The notes beneath the pieces were generated by a model. It did no database searches. It was given only the letters and a program-made list of their open reading frames with translations, and was not told the DNA's origin. Of a stretch of 64,000 bases of DNA, positions 52,200-61,978 are shown one piece after another. Source of the stretch: an uncultured Lachnospiraceae bacterium. GTDB taxonomy: Bacteria; Bacillota; Clostridia; Lachnospirales; Lachnospiraceae. Numbering within the stretch: the first letter of the stretch is position 1; every line of letters begins with the position of its first letter. The stretch lies in the NCBI GenBank assembly GCA_900318375.1, contig ONKG01000026.1:1-64000 (forward strand), written 5' to 3'. Position numbers and translations under genes: made by a program.

Positions 52200-52335
52200 T
52201 ATTGCCGCTGATTAATTGAGTGCAATGAGTCAGACAGAACCGTCCCTCGTGACTCTCTCCTGACTTCTTTGACTCAGTATTGCCGCTGATCAGATTGTGC
52301 GCAATGAGTCAGACAGAACCGTCCCTCGTGACTCA
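52200..52335. repeat. dispersed GGGACGGTTCTG repeat, tandem pair 78 bases apart
   Basis: The same 35-base core (AATGAGTCAGACAGAACCG...GACTC) is at 52221-52255 and 52300-52334, and both have TATTGCCGCTGAT ahead, so a block of about 78 bases has duplicated. The last bases TGAGTC give the stop codon (TGA, 52333-52335) of cinA. Confidence 0.85.
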
Positions 52336-52860
52336 TATCTCGAACTTCATTCCTGTGATGCGCGGAATCATGGCGGCGAGGAAGCTGTAGACGTATTCCA
52401 CACTGGCGATGCGGACAGCGTCTCTTCCCAGGCTGCCGAATTGTTTTGTGGCGCTCATGGTCTTTCCGTCGATGTAGAAGCCGAAACAGACCATTCCCAC
52501 AGGTTTACCGGGGGTGGCGCCGGTGGGGCCTGCAATGCCGGTGATTCCGACACCGACCTGGGCCTTGTTGGCACGGGCGGTACCGACTGCCATCTGGACC
52601 GCGACTTCCTCGCTGACGACGCCTTTTTCGGCGATGGTCTCTTCGGAGACGCCGATATATTTGACCTTGGCATCGTTGGAATAGGTCACAAAGGACGCGT
52701 TGAAAACATTGGACGCGGACGGTATGTCCACAAGGTGCGCCGCGGCAAGGCCTGCGGTGCAGGACTCGGCGAACGAAATGGTCCAGCCCTTGGCTGTCAG
52801 AATATCCACGATCAATGCCGCGCGGGAATCGGTCTCCCCGCTGTTAATCATATACTTCAT
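52333..52860 (-). CDS. CinA/PncC family nicotinamide-nucleotide amidase
   Basis: 175 residues, the amidase domain alone. SFAESCTAGLAAAHL holds the catalytic Ser, and SFVTYSNDAKVKYIGV and GVGITGIAGPTGATPGKPVG match the CinA C-terminal family that hydrolyses NMN to nicotinate mononucleotide. GGAGG stands 14 bases before the ATG. Its stop codon is inside the dispersed repeat. Confidence 0.9.
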   Translation of the reverse strand: MKYMINSGETDSRAALIVDILTAKGWTISFAESCTAGLAAAHLVDIPSASNVFNASFVTYSNDAKVKYIGVSEETIAEKGVVSEEVAVQMAVGTARANKAQVGVGITGIAGPTGATPGKPVGMVCFGFYIDGKTMSATKQFGSLGRDAVRIASVEYVYSFLAAMIPRITGMKFEI

Positions 52861-52900
52861 AATAGATTCTCTGTCCTCCTGCCGGATTTACAAGGAAGTC

Positions 52901-54073
52901 TTATTTCTTCAGTACTCCGTCTTTGGTAAAGTGATAGATTTTGCCGCCGATCCACTGGCGTCCGGTCAGCATATGACCGTCTTTCACGCTGAAATAGTAT
53001 TTCCTGCCTCCGATCATCTGCCAGGCAGTCAGCATGGCGCCCGACCTGGGGTGGAAATAATACTTCCTGCCCTTGATAGTCTGCAGGCCGGTCAGCATAT
53101 GGCCGTCTTTGGGACTCAGATAATATTTTTTATTGCCTATTTTCTGCAGACCGGTCAGCATGCGGCCGTCTTTGACACTGAAATAATACCATTTATTTTT
53201 GATCTTCTGCCAGCGGGTCAGCATATAACCGTTCCCGTCATAAAAATAGGTTTTTCCGGAAGACTTGTACCAGCCTGTATGGTATTTCCCGGTCTTTTTC
53301 AGACCCAGGTATTCGGCGATGGCCGCGGCGTCCGCCTGGCCGAGTCGTTTAAGAAAGGCCTCGTTCTGAAGCTTTGCGGCATCGCTTTTATTGGACATAA
53401 ATGCATGTTCCACGATCACGGCAGGAATTTTGTATTTCTTATTATAAAAAAGAACGCCGTAGTAGTCTCCCTTTTTGCCGGCGGGATCGCGGCGGCTCCG
53501 GTCATCACTGTATTTGGTGCGGGCGCCTCCGTTGACAAGACCGCATGCGCCGATCCGTCTCGCCAGGATCCGTGCGAGATTTTTGGACTGTCCGCCCACG
53601 TGGGCATAAAAGCTGTCGTTCTGATGATAGACACGGACTCCCCTGGTCGCCGGGCTCTCGCCCTCGCCGTAGGCATTATTGTGGAGGCAGACAAAGATAT
53701 CCGCATTGTTCTTTTTGGCTATATAGCTGCGGGCCTGAAGATCCGCAGAGGTTCCGCCGCTGCTGACAGCGCGGTCCGAAGTCCTGGTCATGACCACTTT
53801 GACATTTGCGTATGTATTCAGCTCCGCCTGACAGTATCGGGCAATCTTTAAGTTGAGCACCTTTTCCTGCATGCCGTAGTAGCAGGCACCCTTTTCCCAG
53901 CCGCCGTGGCCCGGGTCCAGTACTACAACCCTGGTCTTCGCGGCAGCATCGGCGGTCATTGCTGTGGGGAGCATCCCCGGTACAGGGCAGATTCCCGCCG
54001 CGCAGAGCATGATCACCGCGGCCAGCAGAAATGACACCATCCTTCTTGGAAGCACCTTTTTTTCTTTATACAT
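52901..54073 (-). CDS. secreted N-acetylmuramoyl-L-alanine amidase with cell-wall-binding repeats
   Basis: 390 residues. Signal peptide (about 1-42, AICPVPG... end). Amidase_3 domain (48-240): VVVLDPGHGGWEKGACYYG, the zinc Glu in MQEKVLNLKIA, FVCLHNNAYG, and IVEHAFMSN. Residues about 250-390 are six repeats of about 20-22 residues of the choline-binding type, such as GWYKSSGKTYFYDGNGYMLT and KIGNKKYYLSPKDGHMLTG. Start at 54073 has AAAGGGG 6 bases ahead. Cleaves peptidoglycan outside the cell. Confidence 0.92.
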   Translation of the reverse strand: MYKEKKVLPRRMVSFLLAAVIMLCAAGICPVPGMLPTAMTADAAAKTRVVVLDPGHGGWEKGACYYGMQEKVLNLKIARYCQAELNTYANVKVVMTRTSDRAVSSGGTSADLQARSYIAKKNNADIFVCLHNNAYGEGESPATRGVRVYHQNDSFYAHVGGQSKNLARILARRIGACGLVNGGARTKYSDDRSRRDPAGKKGDYYGVLFYNKKYKIPAVIVEHAFMSNKSDAAKLQNEAFLKRLGQADAAAIAEYLGLKKTGKYHTGWYKSSGKTYFYDGNGYMLTRWQKIKNKWYYFSVKDGRMLTGLQKIGNKKYYLSPKDGHMLTGLQTIKGRKYYFHPRSGAMLTAWQMIGGRKYYFSVKDGHMLTGRQWIGGKIYHFTKDGVLKK

Positions 54074-54162
54074 GAATTCCCCTTTATGTACTCTTTCCGA
54101 TCTGCCGGAGTCCGGCAGCACGCATGCATCGTCCCATGATCAAGGCTCCCCCGTCCTGATCA

Positions 54163-55263
54163 TCAGTCTTCTTCAGGCATTTTGGCCGCAAGTGCGTGAT
54201 TACTGTAGGTCTTGTCGCAAGTCACTTCACGGATCACACTGATCTCCTCCGGGAAAACAACCTCCTGGTCCTCCGTGCGCAGTTCCACTTCCAGAATCGC
54301 CTGTTTTTCCCATTCCGGATAAACGTCGATCTCGTAGTAGCAATTGTTCTCGGTAAGGCAGTAGCGGGTCTTGCGGATCGGTCTTCTGGACGGATCTGCC
54401 TCCATCAGATATCCGACATATTCAGCCTGCGAAATCCTTCTCTCGATCTCTGTCCTGGCAGTATCGGAGACGCGGCTCTTTTCCGTCCGGTAATACATAT
54501 ATCTTCCGTCTCTTCCGCGCTGCCGCACACGCACTTCGGTGTCTCCCCGGCTGTTCAGATATGTCTGAATGATCTCGACCTTCTCACAGTTCGGCTTTTC
54601 CTCCAGCTTCTGCAGATCCGGATAGCGGATCAGATATTTTCGCTCGATTTCCAACGGGATCGGCTCTCCCAGGAAGGAAGCGATCTCCGCCGTCAGTCTG
54701 CTCAGCTTTCCCTCGAAGGAGGTTGAATTGTCGATCACGCGCAGATGCGGATGTCCGGTCCATGCGGAGATGAGCAGATCATCGACCCGGATGGCTTCCT
54801 CCGGCGTCTCCGTCCTGGCGCCGTTGTTGGAAAGCGTATAGGCCTCCATGGCCCCCTTGGCAGCCGTAGTGAGATGAAAGACTGCGTCGTACTGATCCCT
54901 CTCTTCAACTTCGTGAAGGCCCAGGGCGCGCATCACATTTTCATATTCGATGTCATTCATGTATGCCTTGTTGTCCATGACTCCCCGGTCACAGACGATC
55001 AGCACTTTTTCGGCACCCAGTCTGGAGGCTGCCTGCTCAAAGATCTCCTCTTTTCTTTTCTGCAGGGAAATCTGGCACTTCTGGTATTCTTCATTCGACA
55101 CCAGGGTCCAGGGAGCAACGCCTCCGTTGATCAGCTCCGTTGCCGTCTCCGGCACAAAAAGGACCTTGTATCCCAGCTTGGCGAATTCCTTCTGGATTCT
55201 GCCCATTCCGGTTGTTTTCCCCGCACATGGACCTCCGGTAATGACGATTTTCGTGATTTGCAT
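54163..55263 (-). CDS. AAA-type nucleotide-binding domain fused to a CYTH triphosphate-tunnel domain
   Basis: 366 residues. Residues 1-185 are a kinase-like AAA_28 ATPase: IVITGGPCAGKTTGM (Walker A), VLIVCDRGVMDNKAYM (Asp-Arg pair), LHVRVIDN-like end. Residues about 190-360 are a CYTH domain: LEIERKYL (ExExK), RVRQRG, RTEKSR, YCLTENNCYYEIDVYPEW and VELRTED give the acidic and basic tunnel that binds triphosphate. Start at 55263 has GGAGG 10 bases ahead. The fusion recurs in gut Firmicutes; substrate unknown, perhaps thiamine or an inorganic triphosphate. Confidence 0.85.
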   Translation of the reverse strand: MQITKIVITGGPCAGKTTGMGRIQKEFAKLGYKVLFVPETATELINGGVAPWTLVSNEEYQKCQISLQKRKEEIFEQAASRLGAEKVLIVCDRGVMDNKAYMNDIEYENVMRALGLHEVEERDQYDAVFHLTTAAKGAMEAYTLSNNGARTETPEEAIRVDDLLISAWTGHPHLRVIDNSTSFEGKLSRLTAEIASFLGEPIPLEIERKYLIRYPDLQKLEEKPNCEKVEIIQTYLNSRGDTEVRVRQRGRDGRYMYYRTEKSRVSDTARTEIERRISQAEYVGYLMEADPSRRPIRKTRYCLTENNCYYEIDVYPEWEKQAILEVELRTEDQEVVFPEEISVIREVTCDKTYSNHALAAKMPEED

Positions 55264-55303
55264 AGGCTGCTCTCCTCCCGCGCACCGGGCGTCTGTACAT
55301 AAA

Positions 55304-55383
55304 GATGAGCCGCTGGTGATGCTGTCCGGCACGCTTTGAGAATATCTCAGAATGTGCCGGACAGAACCATCCGGCGGCTCATC
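55304..55383. repeat. diverged dispersed repeat (hairpin)
   Basis: GATGAGCCGC / GCGGCTCATC ends with inner CTGTCCGGCAC / GTGCCGGACAG. It shares GATGAGCCGC and GACAGAACC with the copy at 57945. Confidence 0.65.
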
Positions 55384-55405
55384 GGATTATTTCTGAACAA
55401 GCCGG

Positions 55406-55430
55406 GCAAAACCCGCCTTTCAGGCGGTTC
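55406..55430 (-). terminator. probable terminator behind the small FakA-like gene
   Basis: GAACCGCC / GGCGGGTT stem read on the minus strand, followed by TTTT. Confidence 0.5.
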
Positions 55431-55490
55431 TGTCCTTGCAGCAGCAGATCTATCTCTGACGACCTGTCCCCAAAACTCACGCCGATCCGA

Positions 55491-55763
55491 TCAGCCCTGC
55501 AGGCCTCTTGCCTGGCGGTCCATATCCTCTACGACAATATCATAGATCTCGCCCAGGGTCCTGCAATAAGCAAGTACCAGCCAGGGCTCATTGGTGTGAT
55601 AGTGAATCTTGATCGGGTCTCCGTCACCGCCGACTGCCAGAAGGCTGTCGCCCTTGAAATTCGAGGCGATATAATCAAAGACCTCATCCTCATCCAGGTC
55701 TTCGTATCCGTCGATCAGAAGCTGTGTGTCATATCTGAATTCAATCGTCTGTTCCGGTATCAT
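55491..55763 (-). CDS. small protein like the C-terminal domain of FakA/DAK-type kinases
   Basis: 90 residues. FRYDTQLLIDGYEDLDEDEVFDYIASNFKGDSLLAVGGDGDPIKIHYHTNEPW resembles the fatty-acid kinase FakA tail ('YCTEFLI...GDSVVVVGD...KVHVHTN'). No kinase domain is here or next door. GGAGGGAAGAGC precedes the ATG; the gene overlaps ftsH by 23 bases, so it is translationally coupled to it. Could hold a ligand or bind FtsH; unknown. Confidence 0.65.
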   Translation of the reverse strand: MIPEQTIEFRYDTQLLIDGYEDLDEDEVFDYIASNFKGDSLLAVGGDGDPIKIHYHTNEPWLVLAYCRTLGEIYDIVVEDMDRQARGLQG

Positions 55764-57633
55764 GCTCTTCCCTCCAATTCATTTCCTCTGCCGTGCCGAT
55801 GAGTCCCTGTTCAGGTTTCCTGTTCAGGATCGCCATGAACTCTTCACCGGTGATTGTCTCTTTAAAATACAGGTATTCTGCAATCTCGTCAAGCTTACGC
55901 TTGTTGTCGCGCAGTATCTTCAGAGCTTTTTCGTGCTGGGTGCGCACAAGCTCGACGACCTTGCGGTCGATCAGAGCCTGGGTCTCGGCAGAGCAGGCCA
56001 GAGAAGTGTCGCCGCCCAGATACTGGTTGGTGATCGTCTCCATTGCCACCATATCGAATTCATCGCTCATTCCGTAGCGGGTGATCATGGCGCGGGCCAG
56101 TTTGGTCGCCTGCTCGATATCATTGGAGGCGCCGGTCGTAATGGAACCGAACTCCACTTCCTCCGCCGCGCGGCCGCCTGTCAGGGTCGCAATCTTGTTT
56201 TCGATCTCTTCCTTGCTCATCAGGTAGTGGTTGCCCTCCTCCTCTACCTGCATGGTGTAACCCAGAGCGCCGGAGGTGCGGGGGATGATGGTGATCTTCT
56301 GCACCGGCGCGCTGTTGGTCTGCATGGCAGCCACCAGGGCGTGGCCCACCTCGTGGTAGGAGACGATCAGCTTTTCCTTATCCGTGAGGATCGCGTTCTT
56401 TTTCTGATAACCGGCGATGACAACCTCTATGCTCTCCTCCATATCCGCCTGATTGGCAAATTTACGTCCGTCACGGACAGCGCGCAGCGCCGCCTCGTTG
56501 ACGATATTGGCAAGCTCGGCGCCGGAAGCTCCGGCTGCCATACGGGCGATCTTGCCGAAATCGACGTCTCCGCCGATCTTGATCTTCTTGGCGTGGACCT
56601 TGAGGATATCGATACGGCCCTGCAGATCGGGGAGTTCAACAGGCACGCGGCGGTCGAAACGGCCCGGTCTTGTAAGCGCAGGATCAAGCGCCTCGGGGCG
56701 GTTGGTTGCAGCCAGAATGACAACACCCAGGTTCTCCTCGAATCCATCCATCTCGGTCAGCAGCTGGTTCAGGGTCTGCTCACGCTCGTCGTTGCCTCCC
56801 AGCGCACTGCCGTCACGTTTTTTGCCGATGGCATCGATCTCATCGATAAAGACGATGCAGGGTGCCTTTTCCGTGGCCTGATTAAACAAATCACGCACCT
56901 TGGAAGCGCCCATGCCGACGAACATCTCGACGAATTCCGAGCCTGACATGGAGAAAAAGGGAACATTGGATTCGCCTGCCACGGCCTTGGCCAGCATAGT
57001 CTTGCCGGTTCCGGGAGGGCCCACGAGCAGAATGCCCTTGGGCATGGTCGCGCCGATCTCCTTGTATTTTCCGGGATCGTGAAGATACTCCACGATCTCC
57101 ATCAGGTTTTCCTTGGCTTCCTCTTCACCCGCGACATCGGAGAAACGGATGCCCTCTGTCGATTTGACATAGACCTTGGCATTGCTCTTGCCCATGCCGA
57201 ACATCATCGACGAAGCGCCTCCGCCTGCCCTGTCCATCATCTTCTTGTTCAGATACTTGCCGATTCCCACGAAAATCGCGATCGGCAGCACCCAGCTGAC
57301 CAGAAAGGCCGCCATCGGCGACGTCTCCTGGATAATATCGCTCTTGAATGTCGCTCCCGCTTTGTACAGACGTTCAGTCAGACCGTCATCCGTCACATAG
57401 CCGGTACAATAGATCGTTCCTTCCTTATCCGTAAACAGGATATCATTGGAGCGAAGTTCGACGGACTCAATCTTCTTTTCCTCCGTCATCTGCATAAATG
57501 TCTCATAGCCGACTTCCTTAATGGACTTTCGCTCAAGAGACGGCATGATAAAGGCATTGATGATCATCATCGTCAGAATGACGATCAGACCATAATACAT
57601 CATCGACCTCCGGGGAGGTTTTACTTCCTTCAT
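55741..57633 (-). CDS. ftsH: ATP-dependent zinc metalloprotease
   Basis: 630 residues. Two N-terminal membrane helices (about 12-31 and 108-126), AAA+ domain with [32 protein letters not shown] and [21 protein letters not shown], and zinc protease site [13 protein letters not shown] with a downstream Asp. Degrades membrane and soluble proteins. GGAGG stands 10 bases before the ATG. The end overlaps a small FakA-like gene. Confidence 0.97.
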   Translation of the reverse strand: MKEVKPPRRSMMYYGLIVILTMMIINAFIMPSLERKSIKEVGYETFMQMTEEKKIESVELRSNDILFTDKEGTIYCTGYVTDDGLTERLYKAGATFKSDIIQETSPMAAFLVSWVLPIAIFVGIGKYLNKKMMDRAGGGASSMMFGMGKSNAKVYVKSTEGIRFSDVAGEEEAKENLMEIVEYLHDPGKYKEIGATMPKGILLVGPPGTGKTMLAKAVAGESNVPFFSMSGSEFVEMFVGMGASKVRDLFNQATEKAPCIVFIDEIDAIGKKRDGSALGGNDEREQTLNQLLTEMDGFEENLGVVILAATNRPEALDPALTRPGRFDRRVPVELPDLQGRIDILKVHAKKIKIGGDVDFGKIARMAAGASGAELANIVNEAALRAVRDGRKFANQADMEESIEVVIAGYQKKNAILTDKEKLIVSYHEVGHALVAAMQTNSAPVQKITIIPRTSGALGYTMQVEEEGNHYLMSKEEIENKIATLTGGRAAEEVEFGSITTGASNDIEQATKLARAMITRYGMSDEFDMVAMETITNQYLGGDTSLACSAETQALIDRKVVELVRTQHEKALKILRDNKRKLDEIAEYLYFKETITGEEFMAILNRKPEQGLIGTAEEMNWREEHDTGTDD

Positions 57634-57944
57634 TGTTATTGTTTCCTCCTTTTATGAATAAAACAGACGGCATGGCTCAAAGCACACTCACCTTTTGCGG
57701 GCCTGTCAGCACAGCGCATTGCCGCTTGTTCTAACGATAATAGCACAGCTCAAACGGTATTCCTATAAAAAACCTATAAAAAAACAATTATAATTCTTTT
57801 GGGCTTTTGAGACAGCAGACTGCCTGCGGTCTGCTGCGTTCGTAAACATGAGGAGTATGCCCTTTTGCGCACGCTTTTCGCGCAAAAGGAGCGGATCCCG
57901 AAGGGCTTGAGGGGCAGAGAGTGCTCCCGCAATACCAAGGGGAC

Positions 57945-58018
57945 GATGAGCCGCCGGGGACGGTTCTGTCTGACTCATTCCGCGAAAATGAGTCGGCCGG
58001 AACCGTCCCTTTTGACTC
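57945..58018. repeat. dispersed GGGACGGTTCTG repeat, inverted pair
   Basis: GGGGACGGTTCTG...ACTCATT and, after a short loop, AATGAGTC...GGAACCGTCCC. The pair folds into a hairpin. It lies 21 bases from the CheB-CheR gene's stop codon and may end that transcript. Confidence 0.85.
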
Positions 58019-58039
58019 TCCGTCCCCTGCATCATTTCA

Positions 58040-61000
58040 TTATTCCGCCGGTGTTTTCTCCTCCAGATCCTGTGCTTTCTGCATTTCTCTGGAAAGCGTG
58101 GAGAAGAGCTGTGCTGTATCGATGGGTTTTCTCAGGCAGGCATTCATCCCTGCTTCGAAGCATCTCTGTTCATTGGAGGGTTCAATATCCGCCGTCAGAG
58201 CTACGATCGGAATCGTTTTTGCGTCCTGGAGCGAGCTCCTGCGTATTGCCTTAGTCGCCTCCAGTCCGTCCATGATCGGCATCATGACGTCCATCAGGAC
58301 TGCCTGGAAGTGATAGGGGCCGTTGTTCTCATACATCTGGACAGCCTCTTCCCCGTCCCTGGCAAGCTCCGCATGCACACCGAGAGTCTCAAGGATTTTG
58401 ATGACAACTTCGGCGTTGAGAGTGTTGTCCTCCGCAACAAGGACATTTTTCCCGTAGAGCAGACGTCCCTCAATGGTGGAACTGCGGCGGCTCTGGGTGC
58501 GGATCTGATCCGGCGAGGCCAGGTCATATTCGAGAGTCACGATAAATGTCGTGCCCCGTCCCAGTTTGCTGTGGCAGGTAATGGTGCCGCCCAGAAGATC
58601 GACCAGGTTCCGGCAGATATAGAGGCCCAGGCCTGTGCCGTCGCGCATACTGTTGTCAGAGCCGTTCTCCTGCTCGAAGGGCAGGAACATTTTCTGCTGA
58701 AATGCATCACTGATCCCGCGGCCGGTGTCGCGGATCGTGTAGGTGTGGTTTGCCTGATGGTCTTTATAGAAAACATTCGCTTCAAAAGCGACTCTTCCGC
58801 CTGCCGGTGTGAACTTGATGGCGTTGCCCAGAAGGTTGACGATGATGCGGGTCACATGTTCTGTGTCCATCATGACCACACGATTCTCACATCCCTCGAT
58901 CCTGGTCTGGAGATAGAGTCCTGCGGCATTGGCCTTCTGCGCGATGATCGCCACCGCCTCTTCCAGGACCTCCTGCTCGCGTACCGCTGTACTGACGCTG
59001 ACCACCTTGCCCGCGTTGATGCGGCTGGTCTCCAGCACTTCATCGATCAGGCTGGTCAGATAGTGGGTTGAAGAGAGCACTTTCTCCATATTGTCCCGGG
59101 CGCCGTCAGGCAGCCCTTTTTCACGCAGTGAGAGCTGGGCCAGACCCTTGATGGCTGTCAGAGGCGTCCGCATGTCATGACTCATATGAGATAGGAATGC
59201 CTCTTTCTCCTGTCCGGACTTGACAGCCGCGCGGAGTGCCTTTGTCATCTCCTCGATCTGTGTCTTGTCTCCGATCTGCTGCGTCGTATCGATAAAGGTC
59301 AATACCAGTCCGCTGACATAGCCCTTGTCTCTTTTCACGGGTTTATCATCAGCAGGGGCTTTCTGGTCCCGCCTGCCGGCTCCGGCCATAGTTGCGGAAA
59401 TATCCGCGGGCGCGCTGTTTCCGCTTATAATGCTCTCGCCGCTTTCGGAACCGCTTCCGGCACCTGTTCCGGAAACCACACGGAATCCGCCGACAGGCAC
59501 TTCGGTCTCGTCGCTGTCCAGAGGCTTTTTCTCATGGGTCCGGTAAGGCGCTATACGCACAAGATAGGTCTTGCCCGCAACCGAAGCGCATGCCAGTTCC
59601 ACAGGCTGCATAGTCTGCAGGACCTGATGGCAGAGCGCAATGAGATCAACGGTCGCAAAGTGATAGGCTATGTAACGGAGAGAACGTCCGACATCATGCT
59701 CCGCGACACTGAATTCATCCGCAATATATTCGGTAAATTTCCGCACATTGAGCTTTCGGTCGACCATGACGATACCGACCATGGTCGTGGCGAGGAAGTT
59801 TGCCATGTCGTCATTGACAGACGCCAGCTCTCCGACCTTGGCCTGGTACTCGGAGTTGACCGTATAGAGTTCCTCATTGACGGATTGCAGCTCTTCATTT
59901 GAGCTCTGCAGTTCTTCATTTGCCGTCAGCAGTTCCTCGTTTGCTGCCTGAAGCTCTGCGTTGACGGACTCCAGTTCCGTGACTGTATGGCTGAGGTTAT
60001 CCTGGGTGACATGAAGATCTTTTTCCAGATCCGCGATGCGCTGCGCAGCTGCTGTGTCGATGTTGTAGTGCTCCATGTCAACAGGCTTGTCCGCCTCCCG
60101 GGAAGGCCTGAGGAATGCGATCGCCGTTATGCCCGTATCTGCTCCGATTTTGTCACTGATAGGCTGGGCGACGAGCGAAATATATTCCGGCGATTCGCCG
60201 ATCTGCACAGGGATTTTGTCATAGGCCACACGTCCGTGCAGTTCCCTTGACTCCTTGAGCGCCTTGGAGACCGCGATCCGCAGATCTGCCCTGATCAGCG
60301 AGAAAATATCCAGCGTGACATTTCCGACCGGTATCGTGATAAAGTCTCCGCACTTTCCGTAAGAATGGCAGAGTTCATTTTTCTCGTCGACAAGAACACA
60401 GGCCGGCATCAGAAGTTCCAGCACGCGGGTATCTATCTCTCCTGCCGGGAAATGCGAATCAGTGTCAAAGCTGTCCCCCTTGTAGTGCTGGGGCATCAGC
60501 TGGCTCTCGATTCCCTGCAGAGAGTAGGTGATGTGTTCATGGGACGGAGTGCGCCCGGACCTGTTGTGCACAAAGATCTTTTCATTGGGGCAGAGCACAC
60601 GGAAGACGTCGTCATAATCGATGACGGATTCCGAGCGGCCCAGAAACAGATATCCGCCGTCGTTGAGCGCCATATGGAAGATGGCGAACAGATTTCTCTG
60701 CAGGATACTCTGGAAATAGATCAGAAGATTTCTGCAGCTGACCAGATCCAGCCTGCCGAAGGGCGGATCCTGGAAAACATTATGTTGCGCAAACACGATC
60801 ATCTTCCTGATATCGTGATTGACCGTGTAGCGGTTTCCTTTTTTCGTGAAAAAGCGGGACAGGCGGGTGATCGTCACATCCTCCTGGATGCTGTCTCCAT
60901 AGATGCCGCGGCCGGCAACCGCGATGGAATCCGCGTCCAGATCCGTGGCGAAAATCTTGATATCGCGGCGAAGCCCCATTTCCTCCATGGCTTCCGCAAA

Positions 61001-61978
61001 AATGATTCCTATGGAGTAGGCTTCCTCGCCGGTGGAACAACCCGCTACCCAGATACGGATCTGGTCGGAGGGACGGGCATTGCGCAGAAGATCCTTGACG
61101 ACACGTTCCTTGAGAACATCAAAATAATCCTGGTCGCGGAAAAAGCTGGTGACACCGATCAGGACCTCTTTGGCCAGAAGCCTCGCCTCCTCCGGATTGT
61201 TGGACATGTAATTCACATACTCGCGGAGATTGCGGTTATGGGTGACCACGATCCTTCGCTCGATGCGGCGCAGGACAGTTGTCTGCTTATAATAGGAGTA
61301 GTTTACATTTGTGACGTTTTTCAGAATCGAAAAGACCTGTGACAGAAGATCCCCGTCCGAGAGCTGGAGTCTCTGCCCGGCGTCTGCCATGGAACGGGAG
61401 ATGTGCGCCATCTCTCGGGCGATACTGTCGGGATTCAGGATCAGATCCACAAAGCCCGTCGCAATCGCGCTGCGGGGCATGCCGTCAAACTTGGCGCTCT
61501 CCGGAGACTGGGCGATGATCATGCCGTTGCGCTCCTTGATGGAGCGGATTCCGTTGGTTCCGTCCGAGCCCGTGCCCGAAAGGATCATGGCGACGGCGCG
61601 GTTCTCATAGGACTTTGCCAGGGAACGGAAAAAGACATCGATCGGATGATTGATATGCTGATGATTATATTCGTGAAGATGCAGGACATCCTCTTCAATG
61701 ACCATATTGTATTTGGGAGGAAGCATGTAGACTGTATTTTTGCGCACATGCATTCCCTCCTGGACCTCCACCACGGGCATTGTGGTGTATTTGCCCAGAA
61801 TATCCGCCAGAAGACTGCGATGATCCGGGGACAGATGCTGTATGACTACAAAGGCCATCCCCGTATCGACAGGAAGGAAGGTCAAAAACTGCTGAAGCGC
61901 CTCCAGACCGCCTGCTGAAGAACCGATTCCGACTACACAGCCGGGACGTTCACTTTTTTTGCTCTTGTCTATTTTCAT
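58040..61978 (-). CDS. CheB-CheR hybrid histidine kinase with receiver domain
   Basis: 1312 residues. Order: CheB methylesterase (about 10-195; GIGSSAGGLEAL, QHLSPDH, LSGTGSDGTNGIRSIK), CheR methyltransferase (about 215-470; RIWVAGCSTGEEAYSI, DLVSCRNLLIYF), PAS-like region, coiled coil (about 650-720; ELQAANEELLTANEELQSSN), second PAS (about 720-850), HisKA (FLSHMSHDMRTPLTAIKGL), HATPase (NLLGNAIKF, DTGRGIS, GTGLGLYI) and receiver (VLMDVMMPIMDGLEAT) to the end. It could join a methylation-based sensor with phosphotransfer. No receptor or flagellar gene is nearby. Start at 61978 has GGAAGGAAG ahead; the longer open frame is not needed. Confidence 0.93.
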   Translation of the reverse strand: MKIDKSKKSERPGCVVGIGSSAGGLEALQQFLTFLPVDTGMAFVVIQHLSPDHRSLLADILGKYTTMPVVEVQEGMHVRKNTVYMLPPKYNMVIEEDVLHLHEYNHQHINHPIDVFFRSLAKSYENRAVAMILSGTGSDGTNGIRSIKERNGMIIAQSPESAKFDGMPRSAIATGFVDLILNPDSIAREMAHISRSMADAGQRLQLSDGDLLSQVFSILKNVTNVNYSYYKQTTVLRRIERRIVVTHNRNLREYVNYMSNNPEEARLLAKEVLIGVTSFFRDQDYFDVLKERVVKDLLRNARPSDQIRIWVAGCSTGEEAYSIGIIFAEAMEEMGLRRDIKIFATDLDADSIAVAGRGIYGDSIQEDVTITRLSRFFTKKGNRYTVNHDIRKMIVFAQHNVFQDPPFGRLDLVSCRNLLIYFQSILQRNLFAIFHMALNDGGYLFLGRSESVIDYDDVFRVLCPNEKIFVHNRSGRTPSHEHITYSLQGIESQLMPQHYKGDSFDTDSHFPAGEIDTRVLELLMPACVLVDEKNELCHSYGKCGDFITIPVGNVTLDIFSLIRADLRIAVSKALKESRELHGRVAYDKIPVQIGESPEYISLVAQPISDKIGADTGITAIAFLRPSREADKPVDMEHYNIDTAAAQRIADLEKDLHVTQDNLSHTVTELESVNAELQAANEELLTANEELQSSNEELQSVNEELYTVNSEYQAKVGELASVNDDMANFLATTMVGIVMVDRKLNVRKFTEYIADEFSVAEHDVGRSLRYIAYHFATVDLIALCHQVLQTMQPVELACASVAGKTYLVRIAPYRTHEKKPLDSDETEVPVGGFRVVSGTGAGSGSESGESIISGNSAPADISATMAGAGRRDQKAPADDKPVKRDKGYVSGLVLTFIDTTQQIGDKTQIEEMTKALRAAVKSGQEKEAFLSHMSHDMRTPLTAIKGLAQLSLREKGLPDGARDNMEKVLSSTHYLTSLIDEVLETSRINAGKVVSVSTAVREQEVLEEAVAIIAQKANAAGLYLQTRIEGCENRVVMMDTEHVTRIIVNLLGNAIKFTPAGGRVAFEANVFYKDHQANHTYTIRDTGRGISDAFQQKMFLPFEQENGSDNSMRDGTGLGLYICRNLVDLLGGTITCHSKLGRGTTFIVTLEYDLASPDQIRTQSRRSSTIEGRLLYGKNVLVAEDNTLNAEVVIKILETLGVHAELARDGEEAVQMYENNGPYHFQAVLMDVMMPIMDGLEATKAIRRSSLQDAKTIPIVALTADIEPSNEQRCFEAGMNACLRKPIDTAQLFSTLSREMQKAQDLEEKTPAE

